Numbered from the stretch's first letter, positions 1 through 8,997 are shown. The stretch is 64,000 bases of DNA from Noviluteimonas gilva (GCF_009740395.1 NZ_WOXT01000005.1:186001-250000); one strand, 5' to 3'. Numbers and translations are program-made. Notes: generated from the letters alone by a model not told the origin.

Positions 1-980
1 ACGCCGAACATTTGCGCGAATAGATCGCAGGGAAACGCGCCGGGCGCGACATCGACGTTCAATCCGAGTCCATTGGCGCCATCGCTTCCGTCGACATCGA
101 GCACGTCGATGCCTTCCGGATCGCGACTGTCGACGAGGCTGCCGTCGGCGGGACATCGGCAGGTGTCGCAGGTCGCGACGCCGTCCTCCAGCGCCGGCGC
201 ACCGCCATCGAAGAACTCGCCGGCGTGGCAGGTGTTCGCCACGGATTTCCGCACGTCCTTGCGACTCCACGCGGACACGGGAACACCCGCGCCTCCTGCG
301 TTGGGATTGGCGACGACATGCAGCGGCGCCCGCAGGTCGACCGTACCGCTTGCGACGACCGGCGGCATGCGCAGGTTCGGCGTAACGACTTCAACGCGCG
401 CGAACGTCTGCGCGACTGTCGCGCGCGCACCTTCATCCGGTAGCCGCGCGACACCGACGACGGTGTACTGCAAGTCCTCGCCCGCGTCGGCCGGTTCCGT
501 CGTGCAGCGCGCCGCATCTTCCCGAGCGACGCGGCACAGGACGACGCCTGCGCCATACGCGATGCGCTGGAACGCACCCACCTGCGCGATACGTCCATCG
601 ACCAGCGGCAGCATGCGTTCGTCGAACACATCCACGACCCCGTCGCTGTCACGATCGCCACCGGACTCCGTCCAGTAGTACATCGACGCACGCCGCGAAG
701 CATCCGGAATCGCACCACACGGAAACGCCACCGCTTGCGCCAGGCCTGCGCACGGCTGCCACTGCGAGCCGTGCGCCAATCGCGTCGGATCCCCATTGAG
801 CCACGCGACGCCTTGCGCGACAGCCGCCTCTGCGAGTTCGCCGACCACGCGCGACCGCACGCCATTTCCCGACGCCCGCTGTTCGAAAACGCCGACATGC
901 AGCGTCATCAGCGTGACGACACTCGCCAGCAACAACACCACGATGGCGGCCACCAGCGCATTGCCTTTCGAAGGTCGCAT
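1..980 (-). CDS. PilX-like minor type IV pilin (3' end off the window)
   Basis: The frame is open from an ATG at 980 to the left edge (326 codons), so the C-terminus is missing. The N-terminus has a short basic leader ending in Gly6, followed by one hydrophobic helix (about residues 8-28). This is the architecture of PilX-type minor pilins, which help prime pilus assembly in the inner membrane. A GGAGG lies just upstream, and the start is 3 nt after the PilW-like stop, so the two are co-transcribed. Unusual points: it is longer than typical PilX proteins (roughly 200 aa), the usual Glu at mature position 5 is absent, and residues 109-121 contain a DxDxDGxxD calcium-loop-like motif, with another Asp/Gly-rich stretch near residues 290-305. 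PilX identity rests on position and architecture; pilY1 would be expected next, beyond the edge. Confidence 0.75.
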   Translation of the reverse strand, partial: MRPSKGNALVAAIVVLLLASVVTLMTLHVGVFEQRASGNGVRSRVVGELAEAAVAQGVAWLNGDPTRLAHGSQWQPCAGLAQAVAFPCGAIPDASRRASMYYWTESGGDRDSDGVVDVFDERMLPLVDGRIAQVGAFQRIAYGAGVVLCRVAREDAARCTTEPADAGEDLQYTVVGVARLPDEGARATVAQTFARVEVVTPNLRMPPVVASGTVDLRAPLHVVANPNAGGAGVPVSAWSRKDVRKSVANTCHAGEFFDGGAPALEDGVATCDTCRCPADGSLVDSRDPEGIDVLDVDGSDGANGLGLNVDVAPGAFPCDLFAQMFG

Positions 981-983
981 CGC

Positions 984-1478
984 TCAACCTCCGTTCGAAC
1001 GCAGCGCGACGACGTGCCGCAGCGTGGCTTCGCGCCCGGACAGGAACGCCGGCGGATTGCGCAACGTGGCAGTCAGCGCGATCTCGACGCGACGATCGTT
1101 CACGGTCGTGTCGTGGACGAAACGCAGCGTGGTCACACGCACGGCATCGCTGCCGACGACCAGGCCCGCACTTCCGCAATCCACTCCGGGCCCACGGCGC
1201 AATTCGATCTTGCCCGCATGCTCGCGGATCGCGACGCCCGCGCCACGAAGACAACCGGGCGATACGGCAATCTCGGTTCCGGGTCCACGCGCGCGCCGCA
1301 CTTCCATCACGATCAAGCCCATCGTCGTCCGCAACTCCTGCTGCAGGCGCGTGGACAACACGGTCTCGCTCCCGGCGCGCACCAATTGCAGGAAGAAGCC
1401 GAGCGCCGCCGCGATCACCAGCAGCCCGAGCGCCAGCGCAACGAGCAACTCCACCAGCGTGAAGCCGCGCGTCAACAT
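984..1478 (-). CDS. PilW-like minor type IV pilin
   Basis: This 164-residue protein starts with a prepilin peptidase site: Gly5, then Phe-Thr-Leu-Val-Glu with Glu10 at mature position 5, followed by a hydrophobic helix to about residue 30. It is a minor pseudopilin of the PilW class, processed by PilD and inserted in the inner membrane. I start it at the Met four residues before the cleavage site; longer upstream starts give an implausible leader. Its start overlaps the last codons of the FimT-like gene and its stop is 3 nt before the PilX-like start, so the three form one leftward operon. PilW proteins are often longer (about 200 aa or more). The separate PilV usually found here is missing, so this single gene may stand in for part of that role. 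Confidence 0.72.
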   Translation of the reverse strand: MLTRGFTLVELLVALALGLLVIAAALGFFLQLVRAGSETVLSTRLQQELRTTMGLIVMEVRRARGPGTEIAVSPGCLRGAGVAIREHAGKIELRRGPGVDCGSAGLVVGSDAVRVTTLRFVHDTTVNDRRVEIALTATLRNPPAFLSGREATLRHVVALRSNGG

Positions 1479-2044
1479 GACCGGATTCCGGCAATCGTGC
1501 CGCTGTTGCTGCATACGGATGCGTGCCCGAGCGGCGAAATCGCGATGCGCAGCGCAAAGCGCCCGCTGCGCGAAACCAGGCGCACTGCGTCAGCGTCGCC
1601 GGCGCGCATGCCGGTCGCCCCATCGAACGCGAATGCCTCCATCGGCGAAGGCAGCAGGACCCCGCGATGCAGCGCGCTTGCCACCACCGCACGCCGCGCA
1701 TCCACCACGCATGTGTCGCCGCCGGCAAGACAGTCGCAAGCATCGAGCCCCGTCATCGGCATCCCAACCGACGGCAACGACGCCTCGCGCGCGCCTACGC
1801 ACCACTGCGCACCCTGCCCCGAAAACCGAACCGAGACCGCGCGCGCCTGCGTGACCGCCGCCAGCCTGGCTTCCGCGACGAGCGCGACGACGGCATCCGC
1901 GGCGCCCCGCAACCGTGCCTTTTCGAAGTAAACCGTGAACGCAGGCACCGCCAATGTCGCGAGGATCGCGAACACCGTCATCGCGACGATGAGTTCGACC
2001 AGCGTGAATCCGGGCGCCCGCCGGGCGCGCTTGTCTCGAGGCAT
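1472..2044 (-). CDS. FimT/GspH-like type IV pilus pseudopilin
   Basis: The protein has 190 residues, with a basic leader, a cleavage site after Gly12 and Glu17 at mature position 5, followed by one membrane helix and a GspH/FimT-type globular domain. The start at 2044 is chosen because a clean GGAGG sits 5 nt upstream; another Met further up (2068) has no such site. Family role: FimT/FimU-type minor pilins are parts of the pilus tip or priming complex, and some FimT proteins bind DNA during natural transformation. Whether this one does cannot be seen from sequence. It is the first gene of the leftward minor-pilin operon and is divergent from the pilE-like gene, with about 165 bp between them. 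Confidence 0.78.
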   Translation of the reverse strand: MPRDKRARRAPGFTLVELIVAMTVFAILATLAVPAFTVYFEKARLRGAADAVVALVAEARLAAVTQARAVSVRFSGQGAQWCVGAREASLPSVGMPMTGLDACDCLAGGDTCVVDARRAVVASALHRGVLLPSPMEAFAFDGATGMRAGDADAVRLVSRSGRFALRIAISPLGHASVCSNSGTIAGIRSC

Positions 2045-2209
2045 CCGTGCCTCCTCCGTGTTGTCCATGGCGAGTCGGTGTAGCACGGCGTTCCGGCGCG
2101 CATGCCAGCCCAGACCGACGAGCGGGAACGGATGGGGGCCCCAACGGTTCCGGGCGAGCGAATGGGCAGGCGTAGCATCGTTCGCACGCCTGCCAGGGAG
2201 CGCACCGCG

Positions 2210-2635
2210 ATGCGTCGCGAAGTCGGATTCACGCTGATCGAGTTGATGATCGTCGTCGCGGTGGTCGCGATTCTCGCGATGATCGCGCTGCCGATGTACA
2301 CCGAGCAGACGCGCAAGGGAAAGCGCGCGGAGGCCGCGCAGGCGCTCGGCGACATGCAGTTGCGCCAGGAAAGTTGGCGCGCGGACCATCCCACTTACGG
2401 CGTGCTCAACGACCTCACCGGCAGCGCGGCCAACACCACCGCCTACAACAACGGGCTGAAGCACTACACGGTCAGCGTGTCCGGCAACACGGGCACCGGT
2501 TACACGCTCACGGCCACGCGCAAGGGCGAGATGGCCTCCGACCCCAAGTGCGGCAACTTCACGATGACGATGGTCGCGGGCGTCGTGACCAAGGGCGTCA
2601 GCACCGGCGACGCCGACTACTGCTGGCGCAAGTAG
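2210..2635 (+). CDS. pilE: Type IV pilin PilE-like
   Basis: This is a 141-residue type IV pilin. A six-residue leader ends in Gly6, mature Phe7 follows, and Glu11 is at mature position 5, then a hydrophobic helix to about residue 28. The C-terminus has Cys114 and Cys138, which would close the D-loop disulfide. AGGGAG at 2195-2200 supports the ATG at 2210. The size, the processing signal and the neighbouring minor pilins point to PilE. In Pseudomonas and Xanthomonas the pilE gene usually runs in the same direction as the fimT-pilVWXY1 set; here it is divergent from it. Confidence 0.82.
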   Translation: MRREVGFTLIELMIVVAVVAILAMIALPMYTEQTRKGKRAEAAQALGDMQLRQESWRADHPTYGVLNDLTGSAANTTAYNNGLKHYTVSVSGNTGTGYTLTATRKGEMASDPKCGNFTMTMVAGVVTKGVSTGDADYCWRK

Positions 2636-4009
2636 TTACGTCACCACGCGATAGCACGGGCGGTATTCGCCCGCGATCTTCATGCGGCGCTGTTCGACGA
2701 ACGCGCGCAGCAAGCCATCCAGCGCATCCATCATGTCGCGGTCGCCGTGGATTTCGAACGGCCCGTGTTGCTCGACGCGCCGCATGCCGTCTTCCTTGAC
2801 GTTGCCGGCCACGATGCCGGAGAACGCGCGGCGCAAATCGGCGGCGAGCGCGTGCGGCTTGCGGCCGTGGTGCAGGTCGAGCGCGGCCATCGCTTCATGC
2901 GTGGGCACGAAGGGTTTCTGGAATTCCAGCGGCACTTTCATCGCCCAGTTGAAGAAGAACGAATCCTTCTGCGCGATGCGGTAGTCCTTCACCTTGCGCA
3001 CGCCGGCCGCCATGCGCTTGGCGGCCTTGACCGGGTCGCCGACGATGATTTCGTAGCGCGAGGTCGCGGCCTCGCCGAGCGTCAGGCGCAGGAACTGGTC
3101 GATCTGTTCGAAATACGGCGCGGCCGCGGTCGGGCCGGTGAGGATCAGCGGGAACGGCAGGTCCGCGTTCTCTTCGCGCAACAGGATGCCGAGCAGGTAG
3201 AGGATTTCCTCCGCCGTGCCCACGCCACCGGGGAACACGATGATGCCGTGGCCCATGCGGACGAAGGCTTCGAGGCGCTTCTCGATGTCCGGCATGATCA
3301 CCAGGTGGTTGACGATCGGGTTCGGCGATTCGGCCGCGATGATGCCGGGCTCGGTGATGCCGATGTAACGCATCGTGCGGCGGCGCTGCTTGGCGTGCGC
3401 GATCGTCGCGCCCTTCATCGGGCCCTTCATCGCACCCGGGCCGCAGCCCGTGCAGATGTCCAGGCCGCGCAGGCCGAGCTCGTAGCCGACTTGCTTGGTG
3501 TACAGGTATTCGTCGCGGCCGATCGAATGGCCGCCCCAGCACACGACGAGGTTGGGTTCGGTCGGATGCAGCACGCGCGCGTTGCGCAGCAGGCCGAACA
3601 CCGCGTCGGTGATCGCATCGCCGGTGTCGAGGTCGCGCTCGTTGAGTTCGATCGCGGTGTACGCAAGGTCGCGCACGACGGCGAACAACAATTCGGCGAC
3701 GCCGCGGATGATCTCGCCATCGACGAAGGCCATCGCCGGTGCGTGGTGCAGGTCGATGCGCACGCCGCGGTCCTGTTGCAGGACCTGGATGTCGAAATCG
3801 GGATAGAGCTCCTGCGCGGCGCGCGGATCGTCCGAGGCGCTGCCGCTGGTGAGCACGGCGAGCGCGCAGCGGCGCAGCAGGTCGTGCATGCCGCCGGAGG
3901 AGGCATCGCGCAGGCGCGCGACTTCGGCGCGCGACAACACGTCGAGGCCGCCGCGCGGATAGATGCGGGCGTTGACGGTGGGGAGCATGTTCCGGGCTTC
4001 TTCGTTCAT
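2636..4009 (-). CDS. ppnN: Pyrimidine/purine nucleotide 5'-monophosphate nucleosidase PpnN (LOG family)
   Basis: The product (457 aa; E. coli PpnN/YgdH is 454 aa) hydrolyses nucleoside monophosphates to base and ribose 5-phosphate. In E. coli it is activated by (p)ppGpp. Diagnostic stretches are CTGCGPGAM in the middle and the LOG-family PGGVGTAEE motif near residues 259-267, plus long near-identical runs to the E. coli protein, including a C-terminal DLRRAFSGIVAGNVKE. No strong ribosome-binding site is visible. I use the ATG at 4009, but the one at 3988 is also possible. It lies downstream of the TonB receptor gene on the same strand, with a strong hairpin terminator between them, so it probably has its own promoter or depends on read-through. 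Confidence 0.93.
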   Translation of the reverse strand: MNEEARNMLPTVNARIYPRGGLDVLSRAEVARLRDASSGGMHDLLRRCALAVLTSGSASDDPRAAQELYPDFDIQVLQQDRGVRIDLHHAPAMAFVDGEIIRGVAELLFAVVRDLAYTAIELNERDLDTGDAITDAVFGLLRNARVLHPTEPNLVVCWGGHSIGRDEYLYTKQVGYELGLRGLDICTGCGPGAMKGPMKGATIAHAKQRRRTMRYIGITEPGIIAAESPNPIVNHLVIMPDIEKRLEAFVRMGHGIIVFPGGVGTAEEILYLLGILLREENADLPFPLILTGPTAAAPYFEQIDQFLRLTLGEAATSRYEIIVGDPVKAAKRMAAGVRKVKDYRIAQKDSFFFNWAMKVPLEFQKPFVPTHEAMAALDLHHGRKPHALAADLRRAFSGIVAGNVKEDGMRRVEQHGPFEIHGDRDMMDALDGLLRAFVEQRRMKIAGEYRPCYRVVT

Positions 4010-4025
4010 GCCGAAAGGGTAGCGC

Positions 4026-4061
4026 AAAACCGGAAACGGCCGGGTTTCCCCGGCCGTTTCC
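4026..4061 (-). terminator. Hairpin terminator of the TonB receptor gene
   Basis: A perfect 13-bp inverted repeat (GGAAACGGCCGGG, 4032-4044, with its complement at 4049-4061) has a 4-nt loop and is followed on the minus strand by GGTTTT. It sits between the receptor stop codon and the ppnN start, only 17 nt before the latter. Confidence 0.75.
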
Positions 4062-4089
4062 TTCACGACGTGTACTGCGGTCTAACGCA

Positions 4090-7000
4090 TCAGAACTCGT
4101 AACGCAGGGTCACGTTGGCGGCCCAACGCTGCGACGGCGCGAAGTTCTCGTTCACCGGCAGCGCGGTCGGCGCGTAGTTGCCGTTGGCATCCAGGTACGG
4201 GCGGATGTCGTACTCGTACTTGCCGTCCGGCGTCACGTTCGACACGTTGGCCAGGGTGCGTTCCAGCGGGAAGCTGGCGCGGTGCTCGACGCCCCAATCC
4301 TTGTTGAGCAGGTTGAAGAAGTTGAAGATGTCGAGGCGGATTTCACCCTTGTGGCCTTCGCCGAAGCCCGGGATTTCCTGGGCGAACGAGAGGTCGAGCT
4401 GGTTCACCCACGGGGCGCGGCCTTCGTTGCGGTCGAAGATGCTGCCCTGCTGGCGCACGAGCTGGTCGTTGTTCGCGATGTACGTGAAGAACGAATCGAT
4501 CGAAGCCTGCGAGGTGCCGGCGATGAAGGTGACTTCGTCGCGGTTCATCGGGATGTAGGCGAGGTCGCGGAACGACGAATCGCCGTTCACGTCGTTGCCG
4601 AACACCCAGCTGTACGGCGCGCCGGAGTGGCCGTCGTAGATCGCCGAGAACTTGGTCGCGTACTCACCGAAGAACGCGTGTTCCCACGCGAACGTGGCGA
4701 GCAGGCGCTGCGGGATCGAGTAGTTCGACGTGGCCAGGTAGTCGTCGTTCGGGTTGATCCAGTCGCGGTTGCCGTAGGAGCTGCTGGCGACCGAGCTGGT
4801 GCCCGGGTTGACGTCCTTGGCCTGCGCCAGGGTGTACGACACCGACGCCGACCAGTCGTTCGCGAACGGCTTGCGCCACTGGAACGTCAGGTTGTCGGCG
4901 TAGCCCTTGTCGGTGTTGGTCAGCAGGATGTTCTGGCCGAACGACGGGTTGGCGTTCCAACGCGCCGGGTTCGCACCCGACGTGCCGGTGGTCGTGCCGT
5001 TCGGGGTCTGCTGGTACGCAAGGCGACCATCCGGCAGCACGCCGGTCGGCGCACCCAGGTTGATGTTGTCGTACTTGATGCCCTTGATCGTGTCGATGTG
5101 CTGCGCTTCGACCGTGAACACCGAATCCAGGAACGGCAGCTGGTAGTCGTAGCCCAGCGTGTACTTGGCGACGGTCGGCAGCTGGAAGTTCGGATCGACG
5201 ATCGCGAGCGACATCGTCGAACGGCCCAGGCCCGGCTTGGTCAGCGCGACGTCCGGCGGGGTCTGCGTCGAACCGTTCGGGTTGAACGGCGGGGTGACGT
5301 TCGGCGTGGTCGGGTCGAACGCGCCCACGTCGTAGGTCGCCACGGCGACGCCGTTGTTCGAGAACGGGTTGCCGAGCCACACGGCCGGGGTGTTCGACAC
5401 GAACAGGCCCGCGCCACCGCGGATCTGCGACTTGTCGTCGATCATGAAGTTGAACGACGCACGCGGCTGGAGGATGTCGTTGCCGTCGATCGTGCCCTGG
5501 TTGCTGAAGCCGTAACCGCCGACGGCGGCATTCGGGTTCGCCGGGTTGTTGCGCAGGCCGCACGGGCCGAGGTCGCCGGTGGTGCCCGGGGCCGCGGCGA
5601 AGCACGGGTTGAACGTCGGCGTGTCGTTGATCTGCGGGATGTCGTAGCGCAGGCCGTACTGCACTGACAGGCGGTCGTTGACCTGCCAGGTGTCCTGCAG
5701 GAACAGGCCGTACTGCTTGGTGGTCAGCACCGCGGCGACGTTGTTCAAGTCGTAACCCGGCGCCGGCGTGGCGAGCTGGTAACGGTTGTAGTTGCCGTCG
5801 ATGAAGTTCTGCAGGCCGTTGAACTCGTACGCGCCGTTGTAGTTCTGCAGGAACAGGTTGTAGAGCTCGTCGCTCTGGTAATCCACGCCGCCCTTGAGCA
5901 CGTGGTCGCCGAGGTAGTAGCTACCGGCGAAGTACGCGTTCCAGGTCTTGACGTTCAAACGGTTGGCATGGGTCGGCGGTTCGGTGCCGAGGAAGATGCC
6001 CGGGCCGCTGTTGCCCGTGCCGGTGCGCACGAGCACCGACGGCTGGTGGCCGCCGACCATCGGGTCGCGGTCCTGGTTGAACTCGCTGTAGGCGATCGAG
6101 GTTTCGGTGCTGAAGTTGTCCGCCCAGTCGTCGTAGAAGCTCAGCGCGTAGGCGGTGGACTTCTTGTCGAGCGTGTACCAGTTCGACGACAGCGCGAGGC
6201 GCGGGTTGGAACCGGTGACCGTGCCGTTGACGACGATGGGTTCGAATTCCTTCGTCTGGCTCAGGCGCAGCGAGGCGCGGTGCGCGTCGTTGATGTTCCA
6301 GTCCAGCTTGGCGAGGTAACGGTCGGTCTCCATGTCCGGCGCTTCGCCGTTGTCGCCCGGCGTCATGCCCTTGGCGGTGGCGGCGGCGGTGACACCGTTG
6401 ATGAAGTCCTGCGAGATGCCGGGGACTTTCAGCGTGGCGGCCGATTCGGCCGGACCGGTGATCGAGCCGATGCCGTCCTTCTTCTGCTTCTCAGCCGAGA
6501 CGAAGAAGAACAGCTTGTCCTTGACGATCGGGCCGCCGACGGTCAGGCCGAACGTGCGGTCCTTGTCGTAGCCTTCCCAACCCTTGCCCGAGGCGTTGTC
6601 GCCGACCATGCTCGCGGCGTTCTGGTAGACGAAGTACGCCGAGCCGTGCAGGTCGTTGGTGCCCGACTTGGTGACGGCGTTGATCGTCGCGCCCACGCCG
6701 CGGCGCGTGGCCACGTCGTAGTTGGCGGTGGAGATGTTGTATTCCTGGATCGCGTCCTGGGAGATCGGCGTGCCCTTGGTGGGCAGGCCGTTGTCGTTCA
6801 GGCCGAAGGGGTCGCCCGCGTTTACGGTGTCGACGGTGATGCTGTTGTAGCGGAAGTTCTGGCCGTTGGCCGAGAACGCGCCGCGGTCGCGGTCGGTGAT
6901 GACGACGCGGGGATCGGCACGCACGATGTTCTGGATCGAGCGATCCGGGGCCGGCATGCGGTCCATGTCTTCGCGCGAGAGCGTCGTGGAGATGCCCTTG

Positions 7001-7401
7001 TTGTCGGGCTGGATGACCGACGAGCCCGTCACCGTGACGGCGGCGAGTTCCTGCGGGGCGATCGACATGTCGACCTGCGCCACCTTGTCCAGGGGCAGGT
7101 AGACGTTCTGCTGCGTCTTCGTGCCGGCGTCGGCCTTGTTGACCGTGACCGTGTACGGGCCGCCGACTCGCAAGCCGCGCGCTGCGTAACGACCGTTGGC
7201 ATCGGTGACCGCCTTGCTGACCGTGCCCGATTCGGCATGCACGATCGTGACTTCGGCGCCCGCGACGGGCTGGCCGGAGGCATCGACGACGCGGCCGCCG
7301 ACACCGGCGGACGTGCTCTGTGCGAACACGGGCGCGGCTGCGAGGGCCGCGATCAGCGCAACCGACAGCTTCGACAGCCGGACGCGATTTCGATCAGTCA
7401 T
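4090..7401 (-). CDS. Oar-like TonB-dependent receptor with N-terminal carboxypeptidase-regulatory-like domain
   Basis: The 1103-residue protein has a signal peptide (about 1-27, ending in Ala-Gln), then a carboxypeptidase-regulatory-like Ig fold (about 33-110), a plug domain (about 120-240), and a large outer membrane beta-barrel ending in the aromatic residue Phe1103, as expected for the BAM insertion signal. This architecture matches the Oar-type TonB-dependent receptors that are abundant in Xanthomonadaceae and myxobacteria. Oar of Myxococcus was linked to adhesion and developmental signalling; a homologue is also linked to protein or protease export. The substrate cannot be read from sequence and no binding-protein gene is adjacent. 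AAGGTG upstream supports the ATG at 7401. The 247 bp upstream of it (7402-7648) hold no gene I can support. Confidence 0.88.
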   Translation of the reverse strand: MTDRNRVRLSKLSVALIAALAAAPVFAQSTSAGVGGRVVDASGQPVAGAEVTIVHAESGTVSKAVTDANGRYAARGLRVGGPYTVTVNKADAGTKTQQNVYLPLDKVAQVDMSIAPQELAAVTVTGSSVIQPDNKGISTTLSREDMDRMPAPDRSIQNIVRADPRVVITDRDRGAFSANGQNFRYNSITVDTVNAGDPFGLNDNGLPTKGTPISQDAIQEYNISTANYDVATRRGVGATINAVTKSGTNDLHGSAYFVYQNAASMVGDNASGKGWEGYDKDRTFGLTVGGPIVKDKLFFFVSAEKQKKDGIGSITGPAESAATLKVPGISQDFINGVTAAATAKGMTPGDNGEAPDMETDRYLAKLDWNINDAHRASLRLSQTKEFEPIVVNGTVTGSNPRLALSSNWYTLDKKSTAYALSFYDDWADNFSTETSIAYSEFNQDRDPMVGGHQPSVLVRTGTGNSGPGIFLGTEPPTHANRLNVKTWNAYFAGSYYLGDHVLKGGVDYQSDELYNLFLQNYNGAYEFNGLQNFIDGNYNRYQLATPAPGYDLNNVAAVLTTKQYGLFLQDTWQVNDRLSVQYGLRYDIPQINDTPTFNPCFAAAPGTTGDLGPCGLRNNPANPNAAVGGYGFSNQGTIDGNDILQPRASFNFMIDDKSQIRGGAGLFVSNTPAVWLGNPFSNNGVAVATYDVGAFDPTTPNVTPPFNPNGSTQTPPDVALTKPGLGRSTMSLAIVDPNFQLPTVAKYTLGYDYQLPFLDSVFTVEAQHIDTIKGIKYDNINLGAPTGVLPDGRLAYQQTPNGTTTGTSGANPARWNANPSFGQNILLTNTDKGYADNLTFQWRKPFANDWSASVSYTLAQAKDVNPGTSSVASSSYGNRDWINPNDDYLATSNYSIPQRLLATFAWEHAFFGEYATKFSAIYDGHSGAPYSWVFGNDVNGDSSFRDLAYIPMNRDEVTFIAGTSQASIDSFFTYIANNDQLVRQQGSIFDRNEGRAPWVNQLDLSFAQEIPGFGEGHKGEIRLDIFNFFNLLNKDWGVEHRASFPLERTLANVSNVTPDGKYEYDIRPYLDANGNYAPTALPVNENFAPSQRWAANVTLRYEF

Positions 7402-7648
7402 CTTGGATCACCTTGGATGGGAGTTTTTTGAACAGACGCAGTCCCACGCCCGCATGTCCATATGCGCGCCTGAGACCCAACAGATTGGGGGTGCCCCGCC
7501 CTTCGCGTGGACCGCTTGGGCTAACGACAGTTTAACACCATAGATTCCGCGGATGACCGGGAAATGACGGCTGCGGGACAGTGTCGGGGCGGTGCGCCGG
7601 CCTGAATCTTTCAGGGATCGGCGCCACCGAAAGGCCACGCGCCGGGGG

Positions 7649-8254
7649 TCAGGCCCCCGGGCTGATCGTGCTGGTCACGTAGGTGCCCAGCCCGTCGAGG
7701 AACATCTGCACGGAGATCGCCACGAGCAGCATGCCCATCAGGCGCTCGAGCGCGATCAACACGCTGGTCCCGAGCCATTTGTAGACGACGGTCGCCGAGA
7801 ACAGGATCGCGGCCGTGGCGCCCCAGGCGATCAGGAGCGCCAGGCTCCATTCGGGCAGGCGCGTGGGTTCGTTGCTGCCCATCAGCATCACCGCCGCCAT
7901 GCCCGAAGGCCCTGCGACCAGCGGGATCGCCATCGGCACGATGAAGGGCTCGCCGCCATGCAGGTCGCCCATCAGGCCTTCCGGCGGCGGGAAGATCATG
8001 CGCAGGCCGATCAGGAACAGCACGATGCCGCCGGCGATCGACACCGATTCCTGCCGCAGGTGCATCAACTCCAGCGCGTACTTGCCGCCCCACAGGAACA
8101 GCATCAGCACGACCAGCGCGATGAGCAACTCGCGCGCGAGCACGACGCGGCGACGCGCGGGCGTCAGGGGCTTGAGCAGCCCGAGGAACACCGGGATGTT
8201 CCCGAGCGGATCGAGGATCAGGAACAGCAGCAGTGCGGCCGACGCAATCGTCAT
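7649..8254 (-). CDS. MarC family integral membrane protein
   Basis: The 201-residue protein is almost entirely hydrophobic, with about six membrane helices, and includes the LDPLGNIPVFLGLL segment near the N-terminus and the VAGPSGMAAV segment typical of the MarC/UPF0056 family. Its function is unknown; the early link to multiple antibiotic resistance in E. coli was not upheld. The start at 8254 overlaps the stop of the SDR gene as ATGA, indicating translational coupling in a grxD-SDR-marC operon. Confidence 0.85.
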   Translation of the reverse strand: MTIASAALLLFLILDPLGNIPVFLGLLKPLTPARRRVVLARELLIALVVLMLFLWGGKYALELMHLRQESVSIAGGIVLFLIGLRMIFPPPEGLMGDLHGGEPFIVPMAIPLVAGPSGMAAVMLMGSNEPTRLPEWSLALLIAWGATAAILFSATVVYKWLGTSVLIALERLMGMLLVAISVQMFLDGLGTYVTSTISPGA

Positions 8255-8997
8255 TCGAGCGAACCGGTCGCGCCCCGCGCGATCTCGCCGTTGAACGCCA
8301 CGCCCATCGGCGACAGCAATTCCACGCAAGCCTGTGCGGCGAATGCGGGATCGCGCGCGTCGCGATCCATGTCGTCGACGAAGGCCCGCGCGCGCAAGCC
8401 GGTGCGCATCGGGCCCGGCTGCAGGCCGGCGACGCGGATCGGCGAGTTCGCAAGTTCGGCATGCAGCATCGACACCAGGCCGACGCGCGCGTGCTGCGCC
8501 AGGCCATACGCGCCCCAATACGCATTCGACACGCGCTCGAGATCATCGACGACGAACACCACCGAGGCGTCGTTCGACTTGCGCAGCACCGGCAGGCACG
8601 CCTGCGTGAGCCACGCCGGCGCGGTGACGTTGACGTGCATCGCGCGCGCGAACGCGGCCGGCTCGGTGTGTTCCAGCGGCGTCAGCCCGCGGAAATCGGC
8701 GGCGCAATGCAGGATGCCGTCGAGGCGCCCGTAGGCGTCGTCGACGCGATGCGCGAGTTCGGCGAAATCATCGGGCGATGCGCCTTCCAGATCGAGCGGA
8801 TACAGCACCGGCGCCTTCGCCATCGCCGCGATCGCGTCGTGCAGCTTTTCCATCTGGCGCACGTTGCGACCGAGCAGCACCACCGTGGCGCCGGCCTGCG
8901 CGATGGCCTTGGACGCCGCCGTGCCGAGCCCGCCATGCGCGCCCGTCACCAGGACGACGCGTCCGGCCAGCGGCGCGTGTTCGATGGGGAAACTCAC
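8251..8997 (-). CDS. YciK-like short-chain dehydrogenase/reductase fold protein with degenerate active site
   Basis: This 248-residue Rossmann-fold protein has a TGxxxGxG dinucleotide motif at residues 18-25. It aligns without gaps to E. coli YciK around the active site. There the SDR catalytic residues are changed: the Ser position is Asp151, Tyr164 is kept, and the YxxxK lysine is Gln168. The NAG motif is also altered (CAAD). NAD(P) binding looks likely, but classical SDR catalysis does not. The start is a GTG at 8997 overlapping the grxD stop as GTGA, with AGAAGG upstream; the stop overlaps the marC start. Operon position beside a monothiol glutaredoxin is visible, but a functional link is only a guess. 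Confidence 0.82.
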   Translation of the reverse strand: MSFPIEHAPLAGRVVLVTGAHGGLGTAASKAIAQAGATVVLLGRNVRQMEKLHDAIAAMAKAPVLYPLDLEGASPDDFAELAHRVDDAYGRLDGILHCAADFRGLTPLEHTEPAAFARAMHVNVTAPAWLTQACLPVLRKSNDASVVFVVDDLERVSNAYWGAYGLAQHARVGLVSMLHAELANSPIRVAGLQPGPMRTGLRARAFVDDMDRDARDPAFAAQACVELLSPMGVAFNGEIARGATGSLE

